In this document: positions 15,646 through 24,231 of the stretch, one piece after another
How positions within the stretch are numbered: position 1 is the first letter of the stretch
Layout: the number at the start of each line of letters is the position of its first letter
DNA from: JADKHR01 sp041917295
Lineage (GTDB): Bacteria; Elusimicrobiota; Elusimicrobia; FEN-1173
DNA length: 64,000 bases
NCBI GenBank assembly: GCA_041917295.1
Contig: JAYRXX010000057.1
Location: 142,532 to 206,531 of the forward strand
Reading direction: 5' to 3'
Made by a program: the position numbers and the translations under genes
Notes under the pieces: generated by a model
Databases searched by the model: none
The model's input: only the letters and a program-made list of their open reading frames with translations
What the model was told of the DNA's origin: nothing

Positions 15646-18144
15646 ATGGATCAACGCCCGGATCCCGACCGGCTTCTGAAACACGTCCAAGCCGAAGAAG
15701 AATCCACCGGCCGCGGTCGGTTGAAACTTTTTTTTGGCGCCGGGCCGGGGGTGGGGAAAACCTACTCCATGTTGGAAGCCGCCCGGCAACGGAAAAAGGA
15801 GGGATGGGACGTGGTGGTGGGTCTCGTGGAAACCCACGGTCGGGCGGAGACGGAGGCGTTGGTGGACGGATTGGAGGTCCTCCCGCGAAAAGAGGTGACG
15901 TACAAAGGGGTGGTCCTGCGGGAATTTGATTTGGATGGAGCTCTGGCGCGCCGTCCGCGTCTGCTCCTTTTGGACGAATTGGCCCACACCAACGCCGACG
16001 GGCTTCGCCACGCCAAACGCTGGCAGGACGTGGACGAATTGTTGGACGCGGGGATCGACGTTTACACGACCTTGAACGTGCAACATTGGGAAAGTTTGAA
16101 CGACGTGGTGGCCCAGGTCACGGGCGTGGTGGTGCGGGAAACCGTTCCGGACGTGTTCCTCCAGGGGGCCCACGACCTGGAATTGGTGGACTTGGCGCCG
16201 GAGGACCTCCTTAAGCGCTTGAAAGAAGGGAAAGTCTACAAGGGCGAACTGGCGGGCCGCGCCCTGGAAAACTTTTTTAAACCCGGGAACCTGATCGCCT
16301 TGCGGGAGTTGGCCCTTCGCCACGCGGCCGAACGGGTGGATGTTCAAATGCAGGCCTACAAAGAACGCCACGCCATCGGGGATGTCTGGTCCGTGGGCGA
16401 ACGGATCATGGTGGGCGTGACGGCCAGCCCGCTCTCGGCGCGATTGGTGCGGGCGGCGAGCCGGTTGGCCACGCGGCTTCGGGCGCCCTGGATGGTCGCG
16501 CATGTGGAAAATCAATCTTTCCTCCAAAGTTCGGCGGAGGACCAGTCTCGCTTATTTCAAACCCTCCGCCTCGCCGAAAAGTTGGGCGCCGAAACCATCA
16601 CGCTGACCGGCGAAAACGTGGCGGAGGAACTGCTGGCCTTGGCCCGCGCCCGCAATGTGACTCGCATTGTGCTGGGCAAACCGGCGCGGGCGCGCTGGCG
16701 GGACCGTCTGCTCGGTTCCATCGTGGACAACGTGGCGCGTCACAGCGGGAATATGGATTTGCACATTATTACGGGCGTGGAGTCGGCGGGGCGGCCGCTC
16801 CCCATGGCGAAAGCGAAAAAGTTGTCCTGGCGGGGAACAGTGTGGGGGGCGGTTTTGGTGGCGGTGGCCACGGGGATCTGTTGGCCGTTCTATCACATTC
16901 TGGACCCGGTCAACCTCGTCATGATTTATCTCGCCGCCATCATGTGGACGGCGTATCGCCATGGACGTCGCGCGTCCATCGTGGCGTCGGTTTTGAGCGT
17001 GTTGGCCTTTGATTTTTTCTTCGTTCCGCCATCTCTGACCTTTGCCGTCAGCGATGCCCAATACACCATGACCTTCGCCGTCATGTTGGCGGTGGGACTG
17101 ATGATCAGCACCGTCACCAGCCGCCTGCGCTGGCAAACAGAAACGTTGCGGCGGCGGGAAGAGCGCACGCGGGCGCTCTACCGGCTGAGCCGCGAGCTGT
17201 CGGAAACCCCCGGAACCAAAGACATGCTTCCCATGGCCCTGACCCGGCTGGCGGAGTTTTATCATCGGCCCATTTTATTGCTGACCCCCGGCCCGGACGG
17301 GGCCCTCGCCGTCGACGCGGGCGACCCCGCGGCCTTTGCCTGGACGGAAAACGAACGGTCCGTGGCCCGCTGGGTTTATGACAAGGGCCAAATGGCGGGC
17401 GCTGGAAGCGATACGCTGTCAGGGGCGGTGGGGCTTTATCTTCCACTAAAGGGGATCCGAAGCACGGTGGGCGTTTTGGGGATACGTCCGGCGACGGACC
17501 AAGAATTTTTGGATCCAGAGTCTCTTCAGCTTCTGGAAACATTCGCCAGCGAAATCGGCGGCGCGCTGGAAAGCACCCGGTTGAGCGAAAAAATTGGCCG
17601 CGATGAAAAACAAGCCGAACTGACGGCCCTCGCACGACCCGTGACAGGGGATCGCCTTCGGCTGGGTGATTTTCTTTCGCCGGCGCGCATCTTGTTCCTG
17701 GCCCCCGGCTTGTCCCGAGAGCGGATCATCCGAGACCTCCTGTCTCGATTGGACTTGCCCAACCCCACTCAGGCATTTCAGGCCATCATGGAACGCGAAA
17801 AGAGCGGTCCCACGCTCATGGGGGCGTCCGTGGCGGTTCCCCACGCACGACTGGAGGGAGTGAAAGGACTACAAGCCGCGTTGGGCGTTTCCCGGGAAGG
17901 CCCCGTTTCCATTTGGGTCGTTTTTCTCAGCGATCCGTCCAATCCCAAATTGCACCTGGGGTTTCTCTCGAGCATTTCCCAATTTTTCCTGGTCCCCGGC
18001 CGTGAGGATGCCCTCCGCGCGTTCCCGTCGACAAACGCGGTCCTGAACTCCATCCGCGAACTTGAAATCCCTTGCCCGATCGCCCCACCCTCGTCTTTTC
18101 CAAGTTCATCGATCGAAACAGACCCCCAGATACGATTACAATGA
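15646..18144 (+). CDS. KdpD-type sensor (KdpD-USP-DUF4118-GAF) with C-terminal PTS EIIA domain instead of a histidine kinase
   Basis: Residues 1-230 are the KdpD N-terminal domain with Walker A GAGPGVGKT (31-39), LLLDELAHTN and TTLNVQHWESLND. A universal-stress-protein-like domain follows to about 375, then a DUF4118 membrane domain of about four helices (400-490) and a GAF-like region (510-640). From about 665 the sequence is a type-2 PTS EIIA (PtsN/EIIA-Fru-like) domain with the expected phospho-acceptor H733 in ASVAVPHARLEG. No H-box or HATPase motifs are present. It directly follows kdpC and probably senses K+ or PTS state; it cannot itself phosphorylate KdpE. The kinase function probably lies with the short KdpD at 8633. 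Confidence 0.9.
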   Translation: MDQRPDPDRLLKHVQAEEESTGRGRLKLFFGAGPGVGKTYSMLEAARQRKKEGWDVVVGLVETHGRAETEALVDGLEVLPRKEVTYKGVVLREFDLDGALARRPRLLLLDELAHTNADGLRHAKRWQDVDELLDAGIDVYTTLNVQHWESLNDVVAQVTGVVVRETVPDVFLQGAHDLELVDLAPEDLLKRLKEGKVYKGELAGRALENFFKPGNLIALRELALRHAAERVDVQMQAYKERHAIGDVWSVGERIMVGVTASPLSARLVRAASRLATRLRAPWMVAHVENQSFLQSSAEDQSRLFQTLRLAEKLGAETITLTGENVAEELLALARARNVTRIVLGKPARARWRDRLLGSIVDNVARHSGNMDLHIITGVESAGRPLPMAKAKKLSWRGTVWGAVLVAVATGICWPFYHILDPVNLVMIYLAAIMWTAYRHGRRASIVASVLSVLAFDFFFVPPSLTFAVSDAQYTMTFAVMLAVGLMISTVTSRLRWQTETLRRREERTRALYRLSRELSETPGTKDMLPMALTRLAEFYHRPILLLTPGPDGALAVDAGDPAAFAWTENERSVARWVYDKGQMAGAGSDTLSGAVGLYLPLKGIRSTVGVLGIRPATDQEFLDPESLQLLETFASEIGGALESTRLSEKIGRDEKQAELTALARPVTGDRLRLGDFLSPARILFLAPGLSRERIIRDLLSRLDLPNPTQAFQAIMEREKSGPTLMGASVAVPHARLEGVKGLQAALGVSREGPVSIWVVFLSDPSNPKLHLGFLSSISQFFLVPGREDALRAFPSTNAVLNSIRELEIPCPIAPPSSFPSSSIETDPQIRLQ

Positions 18145-18187
18145 AAAATCGGTAGACTATAAAGGAATTTCATGGTAAACTGTTTGG

Positions 18188-19348
18188 GTGATCCAGCGCC
18201 GCTATTCCGATCTTATTCGACGGGCTTTTCGGGTTCATCCGGTGGTGGGGCTCCTGGGGCCCCGCCAGTGCGGCAAAACCACGACGGCTCGGCAGTTCAT
18301 TAAGGACACGGGCCAGGGGGCCTCTGTTCATTACTTTGACTTGGAGGACCCCGCCCACCTCGCTCAATTGGAATCCCCCGAGCTTGTTTTGAATCGACTG
18401 AAGGGGCTTGTGGTCATCGATGAAGTGCAAAAAATCCCCGATTTGTTTCCGCTCATTCGAGTTTTGGTGGACCGATCCAGCCCGCGTGTTCAGTTTCTTA
18501 TCTTGGGAAGCGCGTCTCGTGATTTGATTCGTCAGGGGTCGGAAACCTTGGCGGGGCGCATTCAGTTCCTGGAACTGTCCCCTTTTTCGCTCCCTGAAGT
18601 GGGGACAGCCAAACTAACCACGCTATGGCTCCGCGGAGGGTTTCCACGCTCTTTTCTTGCGCCGACTCTTCGGGACAGCGTGGATTGGCGCCGTTCGTTC
18701 GTGAGTTCGTATTTGGAACGCGACATCCCCGCGTTGGGTTTTCAAATTCCCGCAAGCCATTTAAGGCGATTTTGGATGATGCTTGTTCATTACCACGGGC
18801 AACTTTTCAACGCTTCAGAACTGGGGCGGTCTTTGGGCGTGGCCGATACCACCGCGCGCCGTTACCTCGACATTCTTTCCGGAACGTTCATGGTGAGGTC
18901 CCTGTCTCCCTGGACGGAAAATATAGCCAAACGGCAAGTGCGTTCGATGAAGATCTTTTTCCGAGACGCTGGCCTTTTCCACACCCTTTTGGGTGTTCAA
19001 ACCGAAAAAGAATTGTACCACCACCCCAAGCTAGGGGCGTCATGGGAAGGGTTTGCCGTGGAAGAGGTGATCCGCTGTTTAGGGGCTTCCTCGGAAGAGT
19101 GTTATTTTTGGGCCACCCACGGAGAAGCGGAGTTGGATTTGTTGGTGTTTAAGGGTACAAAACGGCTCGGGTTTGAAATCAAGCATTCCTTGACCCCCCG
19201 CCTCACGCCATCGATGCGGATCGCTCAAAAAGATCTGGCGTTGGATTCTCTAACCGTCATCACGCCGGGGGAAGGGACTTTTCCATTGGGTCGGGGCATT
19301 GACGCCGTGGGGCTCTCCACTTTTTTGACGGAAAAAGGCCGAGGTTAA
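18188..19348 (+). CDS. AAA ATPase with DUF4143 C-terminal domain, copy 1
   Basis: A 386-residue protein with Walker A LGPRQCGKTTTA (about residues 20-31), Walker B LVVIDEVQKIPD, and sensor-like LILGSASRDL. A winged-helix-like middle (ASELGRSLGVADTTARRYLDIL) leads into the DUF4143 C-terminal part with the nuclease-like EAELDLLVFKG and FEIKHS strands. The function of the family is unsettled; it has been linked to mobile or defence-associated ATPases. The GTG at 18188 is the likely start. Two distant homologues are encoded at 24232 and 30478. Confidence 0.88.
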   Translation: MIQRRYSDLIRRAFRVHPVVGLLGPRQCGKTTTARQFIKDTGQGASVHYFDLEDPAHLAQLESPELVLNRLKGLVVIDEVQKIPDLFPLIRVLVDRSSPRVQFLILGSASRDLIRQGSETLAGRIQFLELSPFSLPEVGTAKLTTLWLRGGFPRSFLAPTLRDSVDWRRSFVSSYLERDIPALGFQIPASHLRRFWMMLVHYHGQLFNASELGRSLGVADTTARRYLDILSGTFMVRSLSPWTENIAKRQVRSMKIFFRDAGLFHTLLGVQTEKELYHHPKLGASWEGFAVEEVIRCLGASSEECYFWATHGEAELDLLVFKGTKRLGFEIKHSLTPRLTPSMRIAQKDLALDSLTVITPGEGTFPLGRGIDAVGLSTFLTEKGRG

Positions 19349-19368
19349 CAATGCTCCCAAAAAAATGC

Positions 19369-19398
19369 TTGACAGGGGGACGGGAGGTGGCGTAGAAT
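19369..19398 (+). promoter_or_regulatory. Sigma70 promoter of the btu operon
   Basis: A perfect -35 TTGACA (19369-19374), an 18-bp spacer and -10 TAGAAT (19393-19398) lie immediately upstream of the cobalamin riboswitch. Confidence 0.85.
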
Positions 19399-19413
19399 TC
19401 CGCCACATTCTCT

Positions 19414-19503
19414 TGCGCCGGGGAAGTCTGTGTAAGTCAGACACTGCCCCGCAACGGTGAAGCCCGACGGTGTGTCGTCGGGATAAGTCCGGTCTACGGC
19501 GCG
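19414..19503 (+). ncRNA. Cobalamin riboswitch aptamer
   Basis: The conserved core CTGCCCCGCAACGGTGAAG (19444-19462) lies between GGGAAGTCTG and AGTCCGGTCTACGGC. The element is closed by GCGCCG (19415-19420) pairing with CGGCGC (19497-19502). The variable hairpin CCCGACG/CGTCGGG follows the core. It precedes btuFCDB, whose products import B12, which fits feedback control by adenosylcobalamin or a related cobalamin. A downstream GGCGCC (19524-19529) could compete for the closing stem (inference). Confidence 0.95.
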
Positions 19504-19554
19504 AGGGACCATAATCGCTGAAAGGCGCCTTCGCGGGAAGGTCACGACGAATCC

Positions 19555-19590
19555 CCCAACATGGGTCCCGCCCTGTTGGGTCTTTTTTTT
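19555..19590 (+). terminator. Intrinsic terminator of the riboswitch expression platform
   Basis: CCCAACA pairs with TGTTGGG around a 12-base loop and is followed by TCTTTTTTTT. It stands between the aptamer and the btuF start, so cobalamin binding probably favours termination. Confidence 0.88.
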
Positions 19591-19628
19591 CTCTTTTCTC
19601 TCCCGTTAACGGCGAATGGTGTTTTTAA

Positions 19629-20444
19629 ATGAGCCGCTGGTTTATTGCCGGAATCCTCTTGATGACGTCTTTGCCTCTCTTCGCCGCCCCGCGCTGGGCG
19701 GTGAGCCTTTTGCCGTCCCACAGCGAAATCCTTGTGGCCTTGGGCGCCCAGGACGAACTGGTAGGCGTTTCGGACGCCGAACGGCCGACGGATTTTGAAA
19801 AGATTCCCCGGGTGGGGGGCCTTTCGCCGCGGTGGGAAGTGTTGGTGGCTCTGGCTCCCGACGTGATCTTGGCCGATAGCGCCCACGAACGATTTCGGCC
19901 CGACTTTGATCGATTCAAACTCCCCGTCCAGTTTTATCCCGCGACCCACGCGAAAAGTATCGAAGATGTTTTCAAAATCATTAAGGACGTCGCCGAAACA
20001 ATGGATCGCCGGGCTCAAGGAGAAGAACTTCTTTTACGCCTTCGCCGAGATCTTGTCGCCCTGGACTCCGCTACGCCCGTGGGCCCGGGCCCCCGCGCTT
20101 TTTTTGAAATTTGGGCCCAGCCTCTGCAGGGGGTGGCGCCGGGCAGTTTGCAGGGACACCTTTTGGAGCGGGCGGGATTTAAAAATATCGTTCCTGACAC
20201 ACGGACCGAAATGCCGTTGATCTCAGCGGAATGGGTGGCCGCCCAGAAACCGGAAATTATTTTTCATACGGGATTGTCTTCCCCCGCCGTGATTGCAGCC
20301 CGGGCCGGATGGAAAAAAATTCCCGCGGTCAAAAACAACAACATTGTTTTGTTGGACGCGGATTTGTTTTCGCGGGCGGGGCCGCGGGTGGTCGAAGCCC
20401 TGGCTGGCTTGCGGCGGATTCGGTTGGAGGCCAATTCAAAATGA
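19629..20444 (+). CDS. btuF: Cobalamin ABC transporter substrate-binding protein
   Basis: A periplasmic binding protein of the BtuF/FhuD-like class III fold, 271 residues. It has a signal peptide (positive MSR, hydrophobic core, cut near LFAA/PRW) and no lipobox Cys. Conserved parts are SLLPSHSEILVALGA, LVGVSD, APDVILAD and KPEIIF. It is placed behind a cobalamin riboswitch and overlaps the permease gene by ATGA, so B12 or a corrinoid is the likely ligand. The ribosome-binding site is weak. Confidence 0.9.
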   Translation: MSRWFIAGILLMTSLPLFAAPRWAVSLLPSHSEILVALGAQDELVGVSDAERPTDFEKIPRVGGLSPRWEVLVALAPDVILADSAHERFRPDFDRFKLPVQFYPATHAKSIEDVFKIIKDVAETMDRRAQGEELLLRLRRDLVALDSATPVGPGPRAFFEIWAQPLQGVAPGSLQGHLLERAGFKNIVPDTRTEMPLISAEWVAAQKPEIIFHTGLSSPAVIAARAGWKKIPAVKNNNIVLLDADLFSRAGPRVVEALAGLRRIRLEANSK

Positions 20445-21403
20445 GGCGCTACGCTAGTGAATTAGTATACTCCGTCCCCTTTTGGGGGGTGGTGGTGGGG
20501 GTGGCGGTGGGATCGGTGGATTTGCCGGGGGGGATTTGGGAGGCGGTGACGCGGGCGGGGGTGGGGCGGGACATATTGATTGATATTCGGTTGCCGCGGG
20601 TTTTGTTGGCGGGGACGGTGGGGGCGTTGTTGGCGTCGGCGGGGTGCGCTTTGCAAGGCCTTTTGCGTAACCCGTTGGCGGATCCTTATTTGCTCGGCGT
20701 TTCGGGCGGGGCGTCGTTGGGGTCGGCCCTCGGCCTTTTGTTGGGCGTGGCCCAACCTCCCGCGGCCATGGTGGGGGCATTATTGGCGTTGGGGGCCGTG
20801 TTGATATTTTCCCGGGGCGGCGGGGCCCCCAGCGCCACCTTGATGGTGTTGGCCGGGGCGGCGTTGCACGCGCTCACCTCTTCTATTCTAACCCTCATTC
20901 TTTCCCAGGCTCGGCGGGAAGAAAGCGCCGGTATCCTTTTTTGGTTGTTGGGCAGTTTGGAATCCCCTTCCTACGGTCGGCTCTTGCCTTTGCTGGCGTT
21001 GGCTCTGTTGGTGTTTGGTGGGCTTTGGGCGTTGGCTCCTTCCTTAAACCTGTTGTCGTTGGGAGACGATTCGGCCCGGGCGTTGGGACTATCAACGGAA
21101 AAAGTTCGTTGGGCGGCCGTGTTGTTGGCCGCCGGGGCTACGGGTCTGGCCGTGACCTTCAATGGCGTCATTCCGTTTGTGGGGTTGGTGGTTCCCCACG
21201 CGGCGCGGTTGTTGGCGGGTCACGATAACCGCAAGGCGTTGCCGGTATCGGCTTCATTGGGGGCGGGCTTGCTCATGGGGGCTGACGCCCTGGGCCGGTC
21301 GGTCATGGCCCCGCAAGAAATTCCCGTTGGCGTGGTGACGGCGTTGGTGGGAGCGCCGTTTTTCCTTCTCCTTTTACGTCGGGAACGGAGGAAACTCGGA
21401 TGA
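20441..21403 (+). CDS. btuC: Cobalamin ABC transporter permease
   Basis: A 320-residue FecCD/BtuC-type permease with about nine or ten membrane helices. Family motifs include DIRLPRVLLAGTVGALLASAG, QGLLRNPLADPYLLGVSGGA and VTFNGVIPFVGLVVPHAAR. It overlaps btuF by ATGA and btuD by ATGA, so the three are a translation-coupled transporter. Confidence 0.95.
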   Translation: MRRYASELVYSVPFWGVVVGVAVGSVDLPGGIWEAVTRAGVGRDILIDIRLPRVLLAGTVGALLASAGCALQGLLRNPLADPYLLGVSGGASLGSALGLLLGVAQPPAAMVGALLALGAVLIFSRGGGAPSATLMVLAGAALHALTSSILTLILSQARREESAGILFWLLGSLESPSYGRLLPLLALALLVFGGLWALAPSLNLLSLGDDSARALGLSTEKVRWAAVLLAAGATGLAVTFNGVIPFVGLVVPHAARLLAGHDNRKALPVSASLGAGLLMGADALGRSVMAPQEIPVGVVTALVGAPFFLLLLRRERRKLG

Positions 21404-22218
21404 CCGTCGTTTCCGTGGACCGGGTGGGGTTTGCGTATCCGAAATCCAACGGGGACCGCCCGTTTGTGTTGGAGGACGTGAGTTTTGAATTAAAAGAGGG
21501 GGAACTCCTCGGAGTTTTGGGTCCCAACGGGGCGGGGAAATCCACGCTTCTTCGTTTATTGATCAAAGCGATTGCGCCTCGGGAGGGCTTGGTTCGGTTG
21601 GGGGGAACGCCTCTCGAAGATCTGGACCAAATGGAGGTGGCCCGTCGGGCCGCGTGGGTGCCCCAAGAGTTGGATTCGCTTTTTGTGTTAACCGTTGAAG
21701 AAATGGTTCGACTGGGGCGTTTTTGCCGAACAGGCGTCTGGGGGCGATTGGGCGGGGAAGATCGCCGGCAGGTGGAAAAGGCCCTGGAAGAAACGGATCT
21801 CTTGCCCCTTCGTCATCGCCCCGTGAGCCATCTTTCCGGCGGCGAACGCCGCCGAGTTCTGTTGGCCCGCGCCCTGGCCCAGGAACCCAAAATTTTGCTG
21901 TTGGACGAACCCACCGCCCACCTGGACCCCGGCCACCAGGCCGGCCTGGTTTCGGTGGTGGATCGACTGCGCCGCGAACGGGGTTTGGCCGTGGTGGCCA
22001 TTTTGCACGATGTGAGTTTGGCGTTGGCCTGGTGCCCGTCGGTGTTGCTGTTGAAAGACGGCCGTGTACAAGCCCAGGGCCCGTCCGCCCAGGTGCTTAC
22101 GCCGGCGATTTTAAAAGAAGTTTATGGTTTGGATACTGTTGTTTACCCGTCCGGCCTCAACCGGCCGGGGGCGGTTCAATTTCTCCACACATCAATCAAA
22201 GGAAATCCCCATGAATAA
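21400..22218 (+). CDS. btuD: Cobalamin ABC transporter ATP-binding protein
   Basis: A 272-residue ATPase of the FepC/BtuD group. It has Walker A GPNGAGKST (41-49), signature LSGGERRRV, Walker B ILLLDEPTAHLD and the switch His in ILHDVSLAL. The C-terminal extension (KEVYGLDTVVYPSG) is typical of iron/B12 ATPases. It overlaps the btuB start by 8 bases. Confidence 0.95.
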   Translation: MTVVSVDRVGFAYPKSNGDRPFVLEDVSFELKEGELLGVLGPNGAGKSTLLRLLIKAIAPREGLVRLGGTPLEDLDQMEVARRAAWVPQELDSLFVLTVEEMVRLGRFCRTGVWGRLGGEDRRQVEKALEETDLLPLRHRPVSHLSGGERRRVLLARALAQEPKILLLDEPTAHLDPGHQAGLVSVVDRLRRERGLAVVAILHDVSLALAWCPSVLLLKDGRVQAQGPSAQVLTPAILKEVYGLDTVVYPSGLNRPGAVQFLHTSIKGNPHE

Positions 22219-24082
22219 AAAACGCGCCTACACCCTGTTGTTCACCCTGCTATTCTCATCCCTCCTGCGGGCCGAAACCCCGCCGGTGGTCAATGAGGGC
22301 GAGGAAGAAGAGGTTTTCTTGAGCCTCACGCGAAAGGCCCAATCTCCCAACACCCTCCCGTCTCAACGGTCGGTGGTTTCCCGGGAAGAAATCGAGCGGT
22401 CCGGAGCGCGCAACCTCGGCGAAGCCTTGGACCTTGTTCCAGGAGCCGTCTTCAATAAGGCGGGCACCTTGGGCAATCGGACCACGATCCGTATGCGTGG
22501 TGCGACAACGTCCAACCAGATTCAAGTTTTGATTGACGACCAACCTGTGGGAGGGGTCTCTCACCAAAATGTGGATTTGTCCCAAATCCCCATCGACGAC
22601 ATCGAACGAATCGAAGTGGTGCGGGGCGGATCCTCTGTGTTGTACGGCGCCAACGCCATCGGCGGGTTGGTAAACGTTATTACGCGGCGCCACCGCCAGG
22701 AAAAGCCCGTCACAAACCTGGGCGTGAGTTGGGGAACCTACAACACGCAAGTTTACCATGGCGACATTGGCGCGGCTTCGAAAAAATGGGAAGGGTTTCT
22801 TTCTGCCGGACGATCTCTCTCCGATGGATTCCAAGAGAACTCCGATTTTGACGGGATCAACGTGTCTGGGGAGGGCGGCGTTTTTGTGGGGAATGGATCA
22901 AAGATCACGCTTAATTTATCCCGCACCGACAACGAAGTGGGGGTTCCCAACGGCACCCCGGTTCCTCTCGGAGAGTGGGATGGCCACCGAGAGCAGGAGG
23001 CCAATGATAAAACGGCTCGCGCCGATACAAAAACAACCCGGGCCCGCTTAAAAGCGGTGACGCCCCTGGGCGACTGGGTGGCGGAACCGTCCATTTATCT
23101 CGGGCAGTTGGCCTATGACTATTACGGGGGAAGCTACGATTCAAATTACCTCGAAAAGGTGAAAGGGGCCGACCTTCGATTTCAATCTCAGTTCGGAACG
23201 GTGGTGGGGGGGAGTTATGAACGGGATGAGCGTCAGTCAGAGGGGGAGGCCGACCATCACATTACAAACGGCGCCGGGTATATCCAACAAAACTTCCATC
23301 TGGGCGCCGCTCAAGCCGATGTGGCGTTTCGAGCGGACCAACACAGCGCCTACGGAAACACCTATAACCCACGTTTCGGGTTTATTTTAGGCTTGTCCGA
23401 AGGGGCCCAATTTTCTGCATCGGCGGCCCGGTCGTTTCGTGCGCCGACGTTTATGGACCTTTACTCCTCGTGGGGGGCCAATCCAGATCTCCAACCCGAA
23501 ATTGCTTGGACTTACGACGTGGGATTTGAAGTGGAGGAGTCGGCAATAGGCTCCGCCCGGTTATCGACCTTTTTTACGAAACTGCAAGACCGAATCCAAT
23601 GGGATAGCACGGCTAACAAACCCTTTAACCAGTCCCGTGCCGAAATGTCGGGCGTCGAACTGGAAGTCTTTAATAATTACCCTGGAGTCCATGCTCGAAC
23701 ATCCTATGCCTACACGCGAGCCATCGGCACCAGCGGCGACAATTCCTCGCACAAGGCTCTTTCCTTGACACCAAGACACACGGCGGCTGAAGAAGTGGTA
23801 TGGGAAGGACCCAACCGGTGGTCCGTGCGCAACACCCTTCGCTATGTTCACAAGCAATACCAAAACGATGGGGAACAGGGGATCAAACTTCCCTCGTTCA
23901 CGTTGTGGAACATGTCTCTAACTAAAAAGGTCCTCAGCGCTGAGTTTGTAATCGGCGTCGATAACATAACCGACAAACATTACGCGGAAGCCATCAGCAT
24001 GAATTTGTCGGGAACGTCCAACCCCATTCCCCAAACCGGACGAACCTATCGGGTGGGAGTGACGATGCGGTTTGTGGATTGA
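22211..24082 (+). CDS. btuB: TonB-dependent outer membrane receptor, BtuB-like
   Basis: A 623-residue outer membrane barrel with a signal peptide (MNKKRAYTLLFTLLFSSLLRA) and a TonB-box-like acidic stretch EEEEVFLSLTRK. The plug domain has REEIERSGARNLGEALDLVPG, RMRGATTSNQIQVLIDD and ERIEVVRGGSSVLYGANAIGG. It ends in a C-terminal aromatic strand VGVTMRFVD. Operon position behind the riboswitch and BtuFCD argues for cobalamin as the substrate. The ATG at 22211 overlaps btuD. Confidence 0.93.
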   Translation: MNKKRAYTLLFTLLFSSLLRAETPPVVNEGEEEEVFLSLTRKAQSPNTLPSQRSVVSREEIERSGARNLGEALDLVPGAVFNKAGTLGNRTTIRMRGATTSNQIQVLIDDQPVGGVSHQNVDLSQIPIDDIERIEVVRGGSSVLYGANAIGGLVNVITRRHRQEKPVTNLGVSWGTYNTQVYHGDIGAASKKWEGFLSAGRSLSDGFQENSDFDGINVSGEGGVFVGNGSKITLNLSRTDNEVGVPNGTPVPLGEWDGHREQEANDKTARADTKTTRARLKAVTPLGDWVAEPSIYLGQLAYDYYGGSYDSNYLEKVKGADLRFQSQFGTVVGGSYERDERQSEGEADHHITNGAGYIQQNFHLGAAQADVAFRADQHSAYGNTYNPRFGFILGLSEGAQFSASAARSFRAPTFMDLYSSWGANPDLQPEIAWTYDVGFEVEESAIGSARLSTFFTKLQDRIQWDSTANKPFNQSRAEMSGVELEVFNNYPGVHARTSYAYTRAIGTSGDNSSHKALSLTPRHTAAEEVVWEGPNRWSVRNTLRYVHKQYQNDGEQGIKLPSFTLWNMSLTKKVLSAEFVIGVDNITDKHYAEAISMNLSGTSNPIPQTGRTYRVGVTMRFVD

Positions 24083-24231
24083 TTCTTTAAGAGCAGTTGT
24101 TCACCCCGCTTTGTTGATCAAGCGGGCGCGGTTTGCCGCGATGGTTTTAGTGATCAACAACAGGGTGGACTTTTTAATGGGGAAGGGGCTCGCCAGGGAA
24201 TTCAATCGGCGAGGAACGGCGCCGTATTTTG
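24083..24231. other. Intergenic region between convergent genes
   Basis: About 150 bases between the end of btuB and the end of the minus-strand ATPase gene. It contains the stem CCCGCTT/AAGCGGG (about 24104-24127), which may be a weak terminator without a T-run. No gene is supported. Confidence 0.4.
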
